A DNA stretch of 64,000 nucleotides, taken from assembly GCA_018993155.1 (NCBI GenBank), contig JAGKSX010000003.1, positions 62,001 to 126,000 of the forward strand, in the 5' to 3' direction. Positions 45,751 to 55,236 of the stretch are shown piece after piece (the first letter of the stretch is position 1; each line of letters begins with the position of its first letter). A model generated the notes under the pieces. That model did not search any database. It was not told the DNA's origin and was given only the letters and a program-made list of their open reading frames with translations. The position numbers were made by a program, and so were the translations under genes. The stretch is from Hydrogenophaga sp. GTDB lineage: Bacteria > Pseudomonadota > Gammaproteobacteria > Burkholderiales > Burkholderiaceae_C.

Positions 45751-46701
45751 CTATGGGGGCGGCACGGGCGAGGCACCGGGCCATTGGCCGGCCTCCACCC
45801 GCCGCTGCGTGACCTCGGTGATGAGCTCGACGATGCGGTGCGCCGCGCTGCTCAGGGGCACGATGTCGAAGGTGCACAGCGAGAGGCGCCGCTGCAGCGC
45901 CGGCTCGGTGATGCGCTGCACGCGCAGGCCGGCCGTGCCGCCCGGTATGGCCGCCGAGCCGATGGTGGCGCCCACGCCGCTGGCCACCACCGCGCGGATG
46001 GTGGCCAGGGAATCGAGCTCGGCCAGCACGCGCATTTCGTGCCCGGCGGCCTGGAAGGCCGCGTCGATGATCTGGCGCGTCACGTTGGAGCGGCCGGGCA
46101 GGGCCAGCGCGCAGGGCGCGGCCTGGTCCAGCGTGACCGCGTCGCCATCGCCCACGCCCTGCGCCGACATCAGGAACAGATCCTCGATCAGCAGCGGGCG
46201 CACGTCCAGGTGGCTGGAGACCTTCTGGCGCGCCGTGCCGGTGTCCGGCGCCAGCGGCTCGAACAGCAGGCTCATCTCGATGCGGCCATTGACCACCAGC
46301 TCCTCCAGGTGGCCGCTCAGGCTTTCGGTGATCTGCAGCTGGATGTCGGGGTACTTCGCGGCGGCCTCGGCGATCAGCGAGGGCGCGAGCAGCGTGGCCG
46401 CGCTGCTGGGCAGGCCCACCGACACCAGGCCCTGCGGGTAGTCGCCGGCGTGCTGCACGTCGGTGCGCATGCGCTCCATCTGGCGCAGCATGGCGCGCGC
46501 GTGGCGGTAGAACACCTCGCCCGCTTCGGTGGCCGAGACGCCGCGCACGCTGCGCGAGAGCAGCTTGACCTTGAGCTCGTCCTCCAGGTTGGCCATCTGG
46601 TGGCTGAGCGCGGGCTGGGCGATGAACAGGTCGGCGGCGGCGCGCGAGACGCTGCCCAGTTCGACGATGCGCACGAAGTACTTGAGCTGGCGGATTTCCA
46701 T
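45751..46701 (-). CDS. LysR-family transcriptional regulator
   Basis: A 316-residue LysR protein. HTH at the N-terminus ([39 protein letters not shown]) and effector domain with [17 protein letters not shown]. This start is typical of the Nac/Cbl-like subgroup. It sits between two CoA-transferase genes: one downstream on its own strand, the other in the divergent GST/CoA-transferase/Bug operon 107 bases away. Regulation of both is plausible. Confidence 0.86.
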   Translation of the reverse strand: MEIRQLKYFVRIVELGSVSRAAADLFIAQPALSHQMANLEDELKVKLLSRSVRGVSATEAGEVFYRHARAMLRQMERMRTDVQHAGDYPQGLVSVGLPSSAATLLAPSLIAEAAAKYPDIQLQITESLSGHLEELVVNGRIEMSLLFEPLAPDTGTARQKVSSHLDVRPLLIEDLFLMSAQGVGDGDAVTLDQAAPCALALPGRSNVTRQIIDAAFQAAGHEMRVLAELDSLATIRAVVASGVGATIGSAAIPGGTAGLRVQRITEPALQRRLSLCTFDIVPLSSAAHRIVELITEVTQRRVEAGQWPGASPVPPP

Positions 46702-46808
46702 CGGGCCATTGTCCTATCGACCCTTCGGGCTCTCCATATCTTTTCACGATGCCCCAAGCCCGACACGGTATTGGCGCGGCGCGACCGCCCGCTCCATCAT
46801 CCCTGCCC

Positions 46809-47525
46809 ATGATCGATCTCTACTTCTGGAGCACGCCCAACGGCTACAAGGTCTCCATCCTGCTGGAAGAGCTGGGCCTGCCTTACCGCGTGATTCCCGT
46901 GCACATCGGCAAAGGCGAGCAGTTCAGGCCCGAGTTCCTCCGGATCAGCCCGAACAACAAGATCCCCGCGCTGGTGGACCCCGAGGGCCCGGGCGGTGCG
47001 CCGATCGCGCTGTTCGAGTCGGGCGCCATCATGATGTACCTGGCCGAGAAGCAGGGCTGGGCCTTCATGCCGCAGGAGCCGCGCGCGCGCTACGAGGTGG
47101 TGCAGTGGCTCATGTTCCAGATGGGCGGTGTCGGCCCCATGCTGGGCCAGGCGCACCACTTCCGCAAGTACGCGCCCGAGAAGATCGACTACGCGATCGA
47201 GCGCTACACGAAAGAGGCGCGCCGCCTCTACACCGTGATCGACCGCCGCCTGGCCCAGGCCGAGTACCTCGCGGGCGACCAGTACTCCATCGCCGACATG
47301 GCGACCTACCCCTGGCTGCGCGCCCACAAGTGGCAGGGCCAGGACCTGGCCGACTTCCCCCACCTGCAGCGCTGGTACGCGGCGGTGCGCGCCCGCCCGG
47401 CGGTGCAGCGCGGCCTGGCCGTGCTGGAAGAGAAGGTCGACCGCTCCGGCGCCAAGCCCACCGGCGAGCGCTGGGACAACCTGTTCGGCGCCGGCCAGTT
47501 CGCCCCTTCGGAAAAGACCCCATGA
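46809..47525 (+). CDS. Glutathione S-transferase family protein (YfcG-like)
   Basis: A 238-residue [25 protein letters not shown] followed by [24 protein letters not shown] closely matches the nu-class YfcG/Ure2p type, which uses Thr/Asn near the N-terminus and has disulfide reductase activity with glutathione. The C-terminal helical domain contains [18 protein letters not shown]. Its stop overlaps the start of the CoA-transferase gene (ATGA), linking it to acyl-CoA metabolism or to detoxification of its intermediates. Confidence 0.86.
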   Translation: MIDLYFWSTPNGYKVSILLEELGLPYRVIPVHIGKGEQFRPEFLRISPNNKIPALVDPEGPGGAPIALFESGAIMMYLAEKQGWAFMPQEPRARYEVVQWLMFQMGGVGPMLGQAHHFRKYAPEKIDYAIERYTKEARRLYTVIDRRLAQAEYLAGDQYSIADMATYPWLRAHKWQGQDLADFPHLQRWYAAVRARPAVQRGLAVLEEKVDRSGAKPTGERWDNLFGAGQFAPSEKTP

Positions 47526-48799
47526 CCCAGAAACCCCCCATGCTCACCGGCTACCGCGTGCTCGACATCACGCAGATCGTGGCCGGCCCGACCTGCACCC
47601 GCATCCTGGCCGAGATGGGCGCCGAGGTGGTCAAGCTCGAGCTCGCACCGTTCGGCGACCGCACCCGCGTGGGCGGCCTGCGCTCCAACCAGCCCGAGCA
47701 CAAGCGCTGCTCGCAGAGCACCTACTTCATCCAGCACAACCACTCCAAGAAGAGCCTGGCGCTGGACTTCAAGAGCGAGCGCGCGCGCGAACTCATCAAG
47801 GCCATGGTCCCCAAGTTCGACGTGCTGGTGGAGAACTTCTCGCCCGGCGTGATGGCGCGCGCGGGCCTGAGCTACGACGATCTGAAGGCCATCAACCCGC
47901 GGCTGGTGATGTGCTCCATCTCGCTGGCCGGACAGGCCGGCGAGCTGGCGCAGAAGCCGGGTTACGACTACGTGGCCCAAGCCTATGCCGGCATCACCGA
48001 CCTGATCGGCGAGCGCGACGGCGAGCCCGCGCTGATCACCATGGCCATCGGCGACGCCTCCACCGGCGTGGCGGCGGCGATGGCGGTGGGCTTCGCGCTG
48101 CTGCACCGCGAGCGCACCGGCGAGGGCCAGTACATCGAGACCTCCCTGCTCGACACCTACTTCAACATGCACGAGGTGGCGGTGCCGCGCGTGAGCCTGC
48201 GCAAGAACCACACCCCGGTGCGCACCGGCTCGCAGCACCCCGACGGCGGGCCGACCGGCATCTTCCGCTGCGGCGACGGCAGCTACCTCACGCTCGCCAC
48301 GCTGCCGCACCAGTGGGCGGCCTTCGTCGAGGCGCTGGGCCGGCCCGAGCTGCTGAAGGACGAGCGCTTCGCCACCGCCGCGCTGCGGCGCGACCACAAC
48401 GACGCGCTCAAGCAGCTCCTCGAAGCCTGGCTGGCCGGCTTCGCCACGCGCGACGAGGCCATTGCCGCGCTGGAACGCCACCGCATTCCCTGCGCGCCCG
48501 TGCTCACCCTGCGCGAGGCCATGGCGCACCCTCACCTGCGCGAGCGCGGCGTGGTGCGCGAGGTGCACGACCCCTACATCGGCCGCTTCGACATCCCCGG
48601 GCCGCCCGCGCGCTTCTCTGCCTGGAACGTGCCCGGTGGCCTGCGCGCCGACCTGCTGGGCGAGCACAACGAAGAGATCCTCAAGACGCTCGCCGGCCTG
48701 GACGACGACGAGATCGGGCAGCTGTACCGCGACGGCGTGCTGGTGCGCGACCCCTTGCTGAGCGCGGACCGCGAATGGACCGAGAAGACGGAGGCCTGA
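47522..48799 (+). CDS. Class III CoA-transferase (CaiB/BaiF family)
   Basis: A 425-residue enzyme. [54 protein letters not shown] and [15 protein letters not shown] (Asp in GYDYV) mark the CoA-transferase core; [17 protein letters not shown] follows. It is translationally coupled to the GST gene and followed, after 46 bases, by a Bug receptor with a GGAGACAAAG leader. The trio may import a carboxylic acid and activate it by CoA transfer. Confidence 0.86.
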   Translation: MTQKPPMLTGYRVLDITQIVAGPTCTRILAEMGAEVVKLELAPFGDRTRVGGLRSNQPEHKRCSQSTYFIQHNHSKKSLALDFKSERARELIKAMVPKFDVLVENFSPGVMARAGLSYDDLKAINPRLVMCSISLAGQAGELAQKPGYDYVAQAYAGITDLIGERDGEPALITMAIGDASTGVAAAMAVGFALLHRERTGEGQYIETSLLDTYFNMHEVAVPRVSLRKNHTPVRTGSQHPDGGPTGIFRCGDGSYLTLATLPHQWAAFVEALGRPELLKDERFATAALRRDHNDALKQLLEAWLAGFATRDEAIAALERHRIPCAPVLTLREAMAHPHLRERGVVREVHDPYIGRFDIPGPPARFSAWNVPGGLRADLLGEHNEEILKTLAGLDDDEIGQLYRDGVLVRDPLLSADREWTEKTEA

Positions 48800-48845
48800 G
48801 ACCGCCGCGTCCCCCATTGATCGAACCACAACGAAGGAGACAAAG

Positions 48846-49814
48846 ATGAAAAAACACCTATTCACCCTGGCCATGGCGCTCGGCCTGGGCAGCGCCGCGC
48901 TGGCCCAGGAGTTCCCCCAGCGCCCGGTGACGCTCATCGTGCCGTTCTCGGCCGGCGGGCCGACCGACGTGGTCGCGCGCCACCTGGCCCAGGCCATGGG
49001 CAAGTCGCTGGGCCAGCCGGTGGTGGTGGAGAACCGCGCCAGTTCGGGCGGCATCGTCGGCACCGAAGCCGTGGTGCGCGCCGAAGCCAACGGCTACACG
49101 CTGCTGATCCACAACATCGGCATGTCCACGCTGCCCGCGCTCTCGCGCTCGCTGCGCTTCAACCCGGCCACCGACCTGGACTTCATCGGTCAGGTGGCGG
49201 ACGTGCCCATGACGCTGGTGGGCAAGCGCGACCTCGAACCGACCGGCTTCAAGGCGCTGCACCAGTACATCACGCTCAACCAGAAGAAGATCAACCTCGC
49301 CAACGCCGGCATCGGCACGGCCTCGCACCTGTGCGGCCTGATGCTGATGAGCCGGCTGAACCTGGCCATGACCACGGTGCCCTACAAGGGCGCCGCACCC
49401 GCCATGGCCGACCTGCAGGGGGGCCAGGTGGAGCTGCTGTGCGACCAGATCACCACCACGCTGGGGCCGATCCAGGCCGCGCGCGTCAAGCCCTATGGCA
49501 GCACCACGCGCGAGCGCCTGCCCTCGCTGCCCGAACTGCCGACGCTGAGCGAGCAGGGGATCGACGGGCTGGAGGTCACGGTCTGGCACGGCGTTTACGC
49601 GCCGAAGAACCTGCCCAGGCCCGTCACGGAAAAGCTGGTGAAGGCGCTGCAGGACGGCCTGGCCGATCCGGCGTTCCGCGACAGCCTGCAGAAGCTGGGC
49701 GCCCTGCCGGTGAGCAAGGACAAGGCCACGCCCGAAGGGCTGGGCAAGCACCTGCGCCAGGAGATCGCGCGCTGGTCGCCCGTGATCCGGCAGGCCGAGG
49801 CCTACCTGGACTGA
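48846..49814 (+). CDS. Bug-family tripartite tricarboxylate transporter substrate-binding protein
   Basis: A 322-residue periplasmic binding protein with a short Lys-rich signal peptide (MKKHLFTLAMALGLGSAALAQ). Motifs: FPQRPVTLIVPFSAGGPTDVVARHLA, VENRASSGGIVGTEAVVRAEANGYTLL, GIGTASHLCGLML and VPYKGAAPAMADLQGGQVELLCD. Its position after the GST and CoA-transferase genes suggests the ligand is the acid that the transferase activates. Confidence 0.88.
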   Translation: MKKHLFTLAMALGLGSAALAQEFPQRPVTLIVPFSAGGPTDVVARHLAQAMGKSLGQPVVVENRASSGGIVGTEAVVRAEANGYTLLIHNIGMSTLPALSRSLRFNPATDLDFIGQVADVPMTLVGKRDLEPTGFKALHQYITLNQKKINLANAGIGTASHLCGLMLMSRLNLAMTTVPYKGAAPAMADLQGGQVELLCDQITTTLGPIQAARVKPYGSTTRERLPSLPELPTLSEQGIDGLEVTVWHGVYAPKNLPRPVTEKLVKALQDGLADPAFRDSLQKLGALPVSKDKATPEGLGKHLRQEIARWSPVIRQAEAYLD

Positions 49815-49824
49815 GCGTTTTCGC

Positions 49825-50106
49825 TCAGTCCTTGCGCCGCGCCACCCAGTAGGTGGCACCCTCGGCGCCATAGTGCTCGGCGTGCGGCACCTCGCTGTCG
49901 ATCTGGAAGGTGTCGCCCGCGCGCAGCTGGCGCGTGAGGTCGCCCACCGTCAGCCACATCTCGCCGCGCGTGACCACCGCCTTGGCGGCGAAGGGGTGGG
50001 TGTGCATGTCCAGCACCGTGAAGGGCGCCCACTCGCGCTCGATCACCTCGTCGTAGCCTTCGATCAGGGCCTGAAGGCGAAAGGCCTCGAAGTTGGCAGG
50101 GTTCAT
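49825..50106 (-). CDS. Small cupin-domain protein
   Basis: A 93-residue single-domain cupin. TVLDMHTHPFAAKAVVTRGEMWLTVGD contains the first cupin motif (two His and a Glu), and FQIDSEVPHAEHYGAEGATY the second with His. A metal site is therefore likely. It is convergent with the Bug gene and divergent from the YciI-family gene. The substrate and function are unknown. Confidence 0.8.
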   Translation of the reverse strand: MNPANFEAFRLQALIEGYDEVIEREWAPFTVLDMHTHPFAAKAVVTRGEMWLTVGDLTRQLRAGDTFQIDSEVPHAEHYGAEGATYWVARRKD

Positions 50107-50185
50107 GGAAAGGCATTGTGGGCCATCGGGTGGCGGGGTGACGCGTTAGCATGGAGGGCTTGTGCACAGTGAAACGAGGCGCTCC

Positions 50186-50551
50186 ATGTCCCACATGCTC
50201 CTGATCCTTGAACCGGCCGGCCAGCGCGGCACCCGCACCGAGGCCCAGGGCCGCGAGGCGTACGCCAGCATGCAGCGTTTCGGCGAGTCGCTGCGCTCGC
50301 GCGGCAAGCTGCTGGCGGCGGAATCGCTGGCCTCCCAGTCGCAGGGCGTGCGGGTGCACACCGGCGGCGGCAAGGCCCAGGTGGTGGACGGGCCGTTCGC
50401 CGAAGCCAAGGAAATGATCGGCGGCTTTTTCCTGCTGGACTGCGCCAGCATGGACGAGGCCGTGGCCATCGCCCAGGAGTGCCCGGCCGCCGAATGGGCC
50501 ACCGTCGAGGTGCGCGCCCTGGGGCCGTGTTACGACGACAGCCGGGGCTGA
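50186..50551 (+). CDS. YciI/DGPF-domain protein
   Basis: A 121-residue protein of the YCII-related family. The hallmark DGPF motif is in VVDGPFAEAKEMIGGFFLLD. These proteins occur next to ECF42 sigma factors in many bacteria. The ATG at 50186 is chosen because family similarity starts at MLLILEP. It lies just upstream of the predicted ECF42 promoter and its operon, 108 bases before the next gene. The function of the domain is unknown; a YciI structure suggests an enzyme with a His-Asp site. Confidence 0.82.
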   Translation: MSHMLLILEPAGQRGTRTEAQGREAYASMQRFGESLRSRGKLLAAESLASQSQGVRVHTGGGKAQVVDGPFAEAKEMIGGFFLLDCASMDEAVAIAQECPAAEWATVEVRALGPCYDDSRG

Positions 50552-50594
50552 ATCCCGGCCTCAGGGTTTTTCCTGGGGTGTTTCTGTCGGCGCT

Positions 50595-50621
50595 TGTCGA
50601 AAACCGCGGGGCTGGTTCGTC
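50595..50621 (+). promoter_or_regulatory. Predicted ECF42-type sigma factor promoter
   Basis: TGTCGA at 50595-50600, a 17-base spacer, and CGTC at 50618-50621. From memory, the reported ECF42 consensus is TGTCGA in the -35 and CG(A/T)C in the -10 region. The start codon it would serve is 39 bases further on, with a CAGGAG ribosome site at 50648-50653. The operon encodes the ECF42 sigma factor itself, so autoactivation is inferred. Confidence 0.55.
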
Positions 50622-50659
50622 GTGCCTGTTGAAGATCCCCATTTCAACAGGAGTTCTTG

Positions 50660-51142
50660 ATGAACGCACCCGCCCGCATCCAGCCTTGCCTGTGGTTTGA
50701 CACACAGGCCGAGGAGGCCGCACGGTTCTACGTGTCGGTGTTCCCGAACTCGCGCATCGGCACGATCACCCGCTACGGCCCTGGCGCCCAGCTGCCCGAG
50801 GGCACGGTGCTCACGATCGATTTCGAACTCGACGGGCAGCCGCACACCGCGCTCAATGGCGGGCCGCATTTCCGGTTCTCGCCCGCGATCTCCCTTCTGG
50901 TGCGCTGCACTTCGCAGCAGGAGGTGGACCACTATTGGCAACACCTCTCGGCCGTGCCAGAGCAGGAGCGCTGCGGCTGGCTGCAGGACCGCTACGGCCT
51001 GTCCTGGCAGGTCGTGCCCGAGCAGCTCATGGCCCAGCTGCAGCACCCCGACGCGGCGCGGCGCCAGAGCGTCACGCTGGCCATGCTCGCCATGGGCAAG
51101 CTCGACATCGCGGCCCTGCAGCACGCCTTCGACCACCCCTGA
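50660..51142 (+). CDS. PhnB-like VOC-family protein
   Basis: A 160-residue vicinal-oxygen-chelate-fold protein. PCLWFDTQAEEAARFYVSVFPNSRIGTITRYG, LNGGPHFRFSPAISLLV and GWLQDRYGLSWQVVPEQL match the PhnB / 3-demethylubiquinone-methyltransferase-like group. This group often accompanies ECF42 sigma genes. The start at 50660 follows CAGGAG. It is the first gene after the predicted sigma-dependent promoter. The enzymatic role is unknown. Confidence 0.83.
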   Translation: MNAPARIQPCLWFDTQAEEAARFYVSVFPNSRIGTITRYGPGAQLPEGTVLTIDFELDGQPHTALNGGPHFRFSPAISLLVRCTSQQEVDHYWQHLSAVPEQERCGWLQDRYGLSWQVVPEQLMAQLQHPDAARRQSVTLAMLAMGKLDIAALQHAFDHP

Positions 51143-51164
51143 CCCCCTCTCCAGGAGACCCACC

Positions 51165-51596
51165 ATGCGATTCATGATCATCGTCAAGTCCTGCGACGAA
51201 TTCGAAGCCGAGACCTCGCCCGCGCCCGACGAGGCGCTGATGGCCGAGATGGTCCGCTACCACGAGGAGCTGGCCCAGGCCGGCGTGCTGCTCGACGGCT
51301 CGGGCCTGCACCCCAGCCGCAAGGGCTGGCGCATCCAGTACAGCGCCGACGGCAAGAAGCGTGTCGTCGACGGCCCGTTCGCCGAGTCCAAGGAACTCAT
51401 CGCCGGCTACACCCTGATCCAGGTGCGTTCGCGCGAGGAGGCCATGGAGTGGAGCCGCCGCTTCCCCAACCCGGCGGGCGCCGGCAAGGAGGCCGTGATC
51501 GAACTGCGCCAGCTCTACGAGATGGAGGACTTCCCGCCCAGCGAGCCATTGGAAGACTTCAAGAAGCTCGACGCCATGCACAACCCCCAGCGCTGA
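51165..51596 (+). CDS. YciI/DGPF-domain protein
   Basis: A 143-residue YCII-related protein. MRFMIIVKSCDEFEAE is followed by YHEELAQAGVLLDGSGLHPS and the DGPF hallmark VVDGPFAESKELIAGYTLIQV. An AGGAG site precedes the ATG. It lies second in the ECF42 operon, 22 bases after the PhnB-like gene. It is the closest of the three DGPF proteins here to the standard ECF42 partner in length. Confidence 0.85.
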   Translation: MRFMIIVKSCDEFEAETSPAPDEALMAEMVRYHEELAQAGVLLDGSGLHPSRKGWRIQYSADGKKRVVDGPFAESKELIAGYTLIQVRSREEAMEWSRRFPNPAGAGKEAVIELRQLYEMEDFPPSEPLEDFKKLDAMHNPQR

Positions 51597-51608
51597 GGAG
51601 CCGCCACC

Positions 51609-52148
51609 ATGCTCAAGATCCTTGCTTTGCTGATCGGCGTGGCCATCGCCGCCCTGCTGCTGTACGCCGCGAGCCGGCCCGACCGCTTCCACGTCGAGCG
51701 CTCCACCACCATCCAGGCGAGCGCCGATCGGCTGCACCCGCTCATCAACGACCTGCATCGCTTCAACACCTGGAACCCTTACGCCCGCAAGGACCCGGCC
51801 ATGCAGGGCCAGTACAGCGGGCCCACCGCCGGCCCCGGCGCGGTGTACGAGTTCCAGGGCAACAAGGACGTGGGCAAGGGCCGCATCGGCATCACCGCGT
51901 CCAGCGCGCCCTCCAGCGTGACCATGCAACTCGACATGTTCGAGCCCTTCGAGGGCCACAACGTCGTCACCTTCAGCCTGGCGCCCGAAGGCGAGGCCAC
52001 CCGCGTGACCTGGGCCATGGACGGCCCCAGCCCGTTCATCGCGCGGCTCATCGGCGTCTTCATGAACATGGACCAGATGATCGGCCGCGACTTCGAGGCC
52101 GGCCTGTCTTACCTCAAGTCCCTGGCCGAGAAGCCGGCGGCGTCCTGA
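51609..52148 (+). CDS. SRPBCC family protein with N-terminal membrane anchor
   Basis: A 179-residue protein. Residues about 3-21 form one hydrophobic helix (ILALLIGVAIAALLLYAAS). The rest is a START-like/polyketide-cyclase domain (HVERSTTIQASADRLHPLINDLHRFNTWNPY) common in ECF42 neighbourhoods. The absence of charged residues in the helix and of a clear cleavage site suggests an anchor with the domain in the periplasm. It is the third gene of the operon. Ligand unknown. Confidence 0.8.
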   Translation: MLKILALLIGVAIAALLLYAASRPDRFHVERSTTIQASADRLHPLINDLHRFNTWNPYARKDPAMQGQYSGPTAGPGAVYEFQGNKDVGKGRIGITASSAPSSVTMQLDMFEPFEGHNVVTFSLAPEGEATRVTWAMDGPSPFIARLIGVFMNMDQMIGRDFEAGLSYLKSLAEKPAAS

Positions 52149-52185
52149 ACCTTCTTCACCCCCTCACCCTTCGAAAGGAAGCACC

Positions 52186-52596
52186 ATGTTTCGCCAGATC
52201 TTCGTCAACCTGCCCATCAAGGACATGGCCCGCTCGCAGGCCTTCTTCAAGTCGCTGGGCCTGAACTTCAACCCGCAGTTCACCAACGAGCAGGGCGCCT
52301 GCCTGGAGGTGGGCGAGAACATCTTCGCCATGCTGCTGGTCGAGCCCTTCTTCCAGGGCTTCACCAAGCTGCCGATCTCGGACGCGAAGAAGGCCACCGA
52401 GGTCCTGGTGGCGCTCTCGGTCGACAACCGCGCCCAGGTGGACGAGGTGGTGGCCAAGGCGGTGGCCGCCGGCGCCACCACGCCGAACGCGCCGATGGAC
52501 CATGGCTTCATGTACCAGCACGGTTTCGCCGACCTCGACGGCCACCAATGGGAGGTTTTCTGGATGGACATGAGCGCCGCCCCCGCGCAGATGTAA
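52186..52596 (+). CDS. VOC-family (glyoxalase-like) protein
   Basis: A 136-residue single-module VOC protein. MFRQIFVNLPIKDMARSQAFFKSLGL and the C-terminal FMYQHGFADLDGHQWEVFWMD match the glyoxalase/bleomycin resistance-type family. A GAAAGGAAG site precedes the ATG. It is 9 bases upstream of the ECF42 gene. Metal ligands cannot be assigned with certainty: the Glu in WEVFW is present, but the N-terminal His is absent. Confidence 0.82.
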   Translation: MFRQIFVNLPIKDMARSQAFFKSLGLNFNPQFTNEQGACLEVGENIFAMLLVEPFFQGFTKLPISDAKKATEVLVALSVDNRAQVDEVVAKAVAAGATTPNAPMDHGFMYQHGFADLDGHQWEVFWMDMSAAPAQM

Positions 52597-52605
52597 ATTC
52601 GGCCC

Positions 52606-53892
52606 ATGCATTCCAGTGTCCACCAGGCCATCGCCACCGTCTGGCGCCTCGAGTCCGCGCGCATCACGGCCAGCGTGGCGCGGGTGGTGCGCGACATCGG
52701 CGTGGCCGAGGAACTCGCGCAGGACGCGCTGGTGGCCGCTCTGGAGCACTGGCCCAGGGACGGCGTGCCGGACAACCCCGCCGCCTGGCTCATGACCACC
52801 GCCAAGCGCCGTGCGCTCGACCACCTGCGCCACCGCCAGATGGCCGACGAGAAGCACGACGGCATCGCCGCCGACCTCGAAGCCCTGGGCGCCACGCACG
52901 TGCCCGATTTCGTGGACGCGCTGGACGAGGCGCGGCAGGACGACATCGGCGACGACCTGCTGCGCCTGGTCTTCACGGCCTGCCACCCGGTGCTCTCCAC
53001 CGACGCGCGCGTGGCCCTCACGCTCAAGCTGCTGGGCGGGCTCACCACGCACGAGATCGCGCGCGCCTTCCTGGTGCCCGAGGCCACCATCGCGCAGCGC
53101 ATCGTGCGCGCCAAGCGCACCATCAGCGAGGCCGGCGTGCCGTTCGAGGTGCCGCGCGGCGACGCGCTGGGCGAGCGCCTGGCCTCGGTGCTCGAGGTGG
53201 TGTACCTGGTGTTCAACGAGGGCTACACGGCCACCAGCGGCGGCGACTGGATGCGCCCCGCGCTGTGCGACGAGGCGCTGCGCCTGGGGCGCATGCTGGC
53301 CGGCATCGCGCCGCAGCAGCCCGAGGTGCACGGCCTGCTGGCGCTGATGGAGATCCAGGCTTCGCGCACCGCCGCGCGCACCGACGCCAAGGGCCGCCCG
53401 GTGCTGCTGGCCGACCAGGACCGCAGCCGCTGGGACCACCTGCTGATCCGCCGCGGCCTGGCCGCGCTGGACCGGGCCGACCTGCTCGGCGCCGAGCCCG
53501 GCCCCTACCACCTGCAGGCGGCCATCGCCGCCTGCCACGCGCGCCCCGTGCGTTCCGCCGACACCGACTGGGCCCGCATCGCCGCGCTGTACGGTGAGCT
53601 CGCGCGCGTGGCGCCTTCGCCGGTGGTCGAACTCAACCGTGCGGTGGCCATCTCCATGCACGCCGGACCGGCCGCCGGCCTGGTGCTGGTGGACGCGCTG
53701 CTGAAGAACAAGGCGCTGCGCCAGTACCACTGGCTGCCCAGCGTGCGCGGCGACCTGCTGGCCAAGCTGGGGCGCGGCGGCGAGGCGCGCGCCGAGTTCG
53801 AGCGCGCGGCCGACCTCGCGGGCAACGAGCGCGAGAAGGCCTTTCTGCGCGCGCGCGCCGCCGCGCTGCCAGGTGGTCAGGCGGGGACTTGA
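52606..53892 (+). CDS. ECF42-group RNA polymerase sigma factor with C-terminal extension
   Basis: A 428-residue sigma factor. Region 2 is near the N-terminus (VRDIGVAEELAQDALVAALEHWP, AWLMTTAKRRALDHLR); region 4 includes LKLLGGLTTHEIARAF and VPEATIAQRIVRAKR. The rest, from about residue 185, is the long extension (VFNEGYTATSGGDWMRPALCDEALRLGR, then a helical TPR-like part with QAAIAACHAR). No anti-sigma gene is nearby, consistent with control through the extension. It ends the operon with the PhnB-like, DGPF, SRPBCC and VOC genes. Confidence 0.88.
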   Translation: MHSSVHQAIATVWRLESARITASVARVVRDIGVAEELAQDALVAALEHWPRDGVPDNPAAWLMTTAKRRALDHLRHRQMADEKHDGIAADLEALGATHVPDFVDALDEARQDDIGDDLLRLVFTACHPVLSTDARVALTLKLLGGLTTHEIARAFLVPEATIAQRIVRAKRTISEAGVPFEVPRGDALGERLASVLEVVYLVFNEGYTATSGGDWMRPALCDEALRLGRMLAGIAPQQPEVHGLLALMEIQASRTAARTDAKGRPVLLADQDRSRWDHLLIRRGLAALDRADLLGAEPGPYHLQAAIAACHARPVRSADTDWARIAALYGELARVAPSPVVELNRAVAISMHAGPAAGLVLVDALLKNKALRQYHWLPSVRGDLLAKLGRGGEARAEFERAADLAGNEREKAFLRARAAALPGGQAGT

Positions 53893-54009
53893 GGCGACAG
53901 GGCTTTAAGCGAGGCATTGTGCGACAGGTTTGGCGCCTGCGTGTGGGTGAAAGCCCCATGGCGTGCGCAAAGGGTGCCGGCCAAACTGGCTGAAAATAAC
54001 GGCACCGCC

Positions 54010-55236
54010 ATGGAACACGACCCGCCCGATTTCCACACCGAGCCATTTCGCGGTTCCAACCACGCCCCCCTCGACCCCGAGACGGAAGCCGACGTGATCG
54101 TCGTCGGTGCCGGCCCGGCCGGTCTGGCGGTGGCGGCCTGCCTGGTGCAGCGCGGGCACAGCCCGCTGGTGATCGACCGCGCGCAGGACATCGCCTCGTC
54201 CTGGCGCCACCATTACGAGCGCCTGCACCTGCACACTGTCAAGACCCATTCGGCCTTGCCCGGGCGGCCATTCCCCGACGATGCGCCGCGCTATGTGCCG
54301 CGCCAGGGGGTGGTGGACTACCTGGTCGCCTACGCGCGCCAGCATGGCATCGAGCCCACGCTGGGACAGAACGTGACGGCGATCGAACCCCGGCAGGGCC
54401 CGGGCGCGCCCTGGCAGGTGGTGCTGGCCAACGGGCGCCACCTGTCGGCCAACCACGTGGTGGTGGCCACCGGCGCCAACCGCCAGCCGCGCGCGCCCCG
54501 CCTGCCGGGCGAAGACGTGTTCCAGGGCCGCCTGCTGCACAGCCGCGGCTACCGCAACGCCGCGCCCTTCATGGGCCAGCGCGTGCTGGTGGTCGGCATG
54601 GGCAACACCGGCGCCGAGATCGCGCTGGACCTGGTCGAACACGGCGTGCGCACCGCGCTCTCGGTGCGCTCGCCAGTCAACATCGTGCGGCGCGACGTGC
54701 TTGGCCGGCCCGCGCAACTCTCCAGCCTCATGCTCAGCCAGCTGCCGCCGGTGCTGGGCGATGCGCTGGCCGTGCTGCTGCGCAACCTCACCGTGGGCGA
54801 CCTGCGCCGCCACGGCCTGCCCAGCGCGAGCGTCTCGCCGTTGCGCCAGTTGCGCGAGGAGGGCAAGACGCCGGTGATCGACGTGGGCACGGTGCAGCGC
54901 ATCAAGACCGGCGATATCCTGGTCTACCCCGGCATCCAGCGCCTCACGTCGGGCGGGGTGCGGTTCACCGACGGCAGCGAACACCCGTTCGACACCGTGC
55001 TGCTGGCCACCGGCTACGACCCGGCGCTGGGCGAACTCTTTCCCCGCACCGCCTTGCCGCTGGACGAACGCGGCATCCCCTTGCAGCTGAGCGGCGAGGG
55101 CGTGCTCGAAGGCTTGCACTTCGTGGGGTTCGATGTGCGCCAGCCCGGCGGCCTGCTGCGCACCATCGCCCTGCAGGCGCCGCGGGTGGCGAAGCGCATC
55201 TCGGCGCGGCAGGCGAACGGAGGCCGGCATGCGTGA
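54010..55236 (+). CDS. Flavin-containing NAD(P)-binding monooxygenase-like protein
   Basis: A 408-residue flavoprotein of the FMO/YUCCA-like group. The FAD motif GAGPAG starts at residue 33, the NADPH motif GMGNTG lies in VLVVGMGNTGAEIA, and the C-terminal LLATGYDPALGELF is the ATG motif of these enzymes. The start at 54010 was chosen because family similarity begins soon after; an in-frame ATG at 53917 would lack it. It probably oxidises a small nucleophilic or keto substrate with NADPH and O2. It follows the sigma factor gene after 117 bases and overlaps the next gene by 8 bases. Confidence 0.82.
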   Translation: MEHDPPDFHTEPFRGSNHAPLDPETEADVIVVGAGPAGLAVAACLVQRGHSPLVIDRAQDIASSWRHHYERLHLHTVKTHSALPGRPFPDDAPRYVPRQGVVDYLVAYARQHGIEPTLGQNVTAIEPRQGPGAPWQVVLANGRHLSANHVVVATGANRQPRAPRLPGEDVFQGRLLHSRGYRNAAPFMGQRVLVVGMGNTGAEIALDLVEHGVRTALSVRSPVNIVRRDVLGRPAQLSSLMLSQLPPVLGDALAVLLRNLTVGDLRRHGLPSASVSPLRQLREEGKTPVIDVGTVQRIKTGDILVYPGIQRLTSGGVRFTDGSEHPFDTVLLATGYDPALGELFPRTALPLDERGIPLQLSGEGVLEGLHFVGFDVRQPGGLLRTIALQAPRVAKRISARQANGGRHA

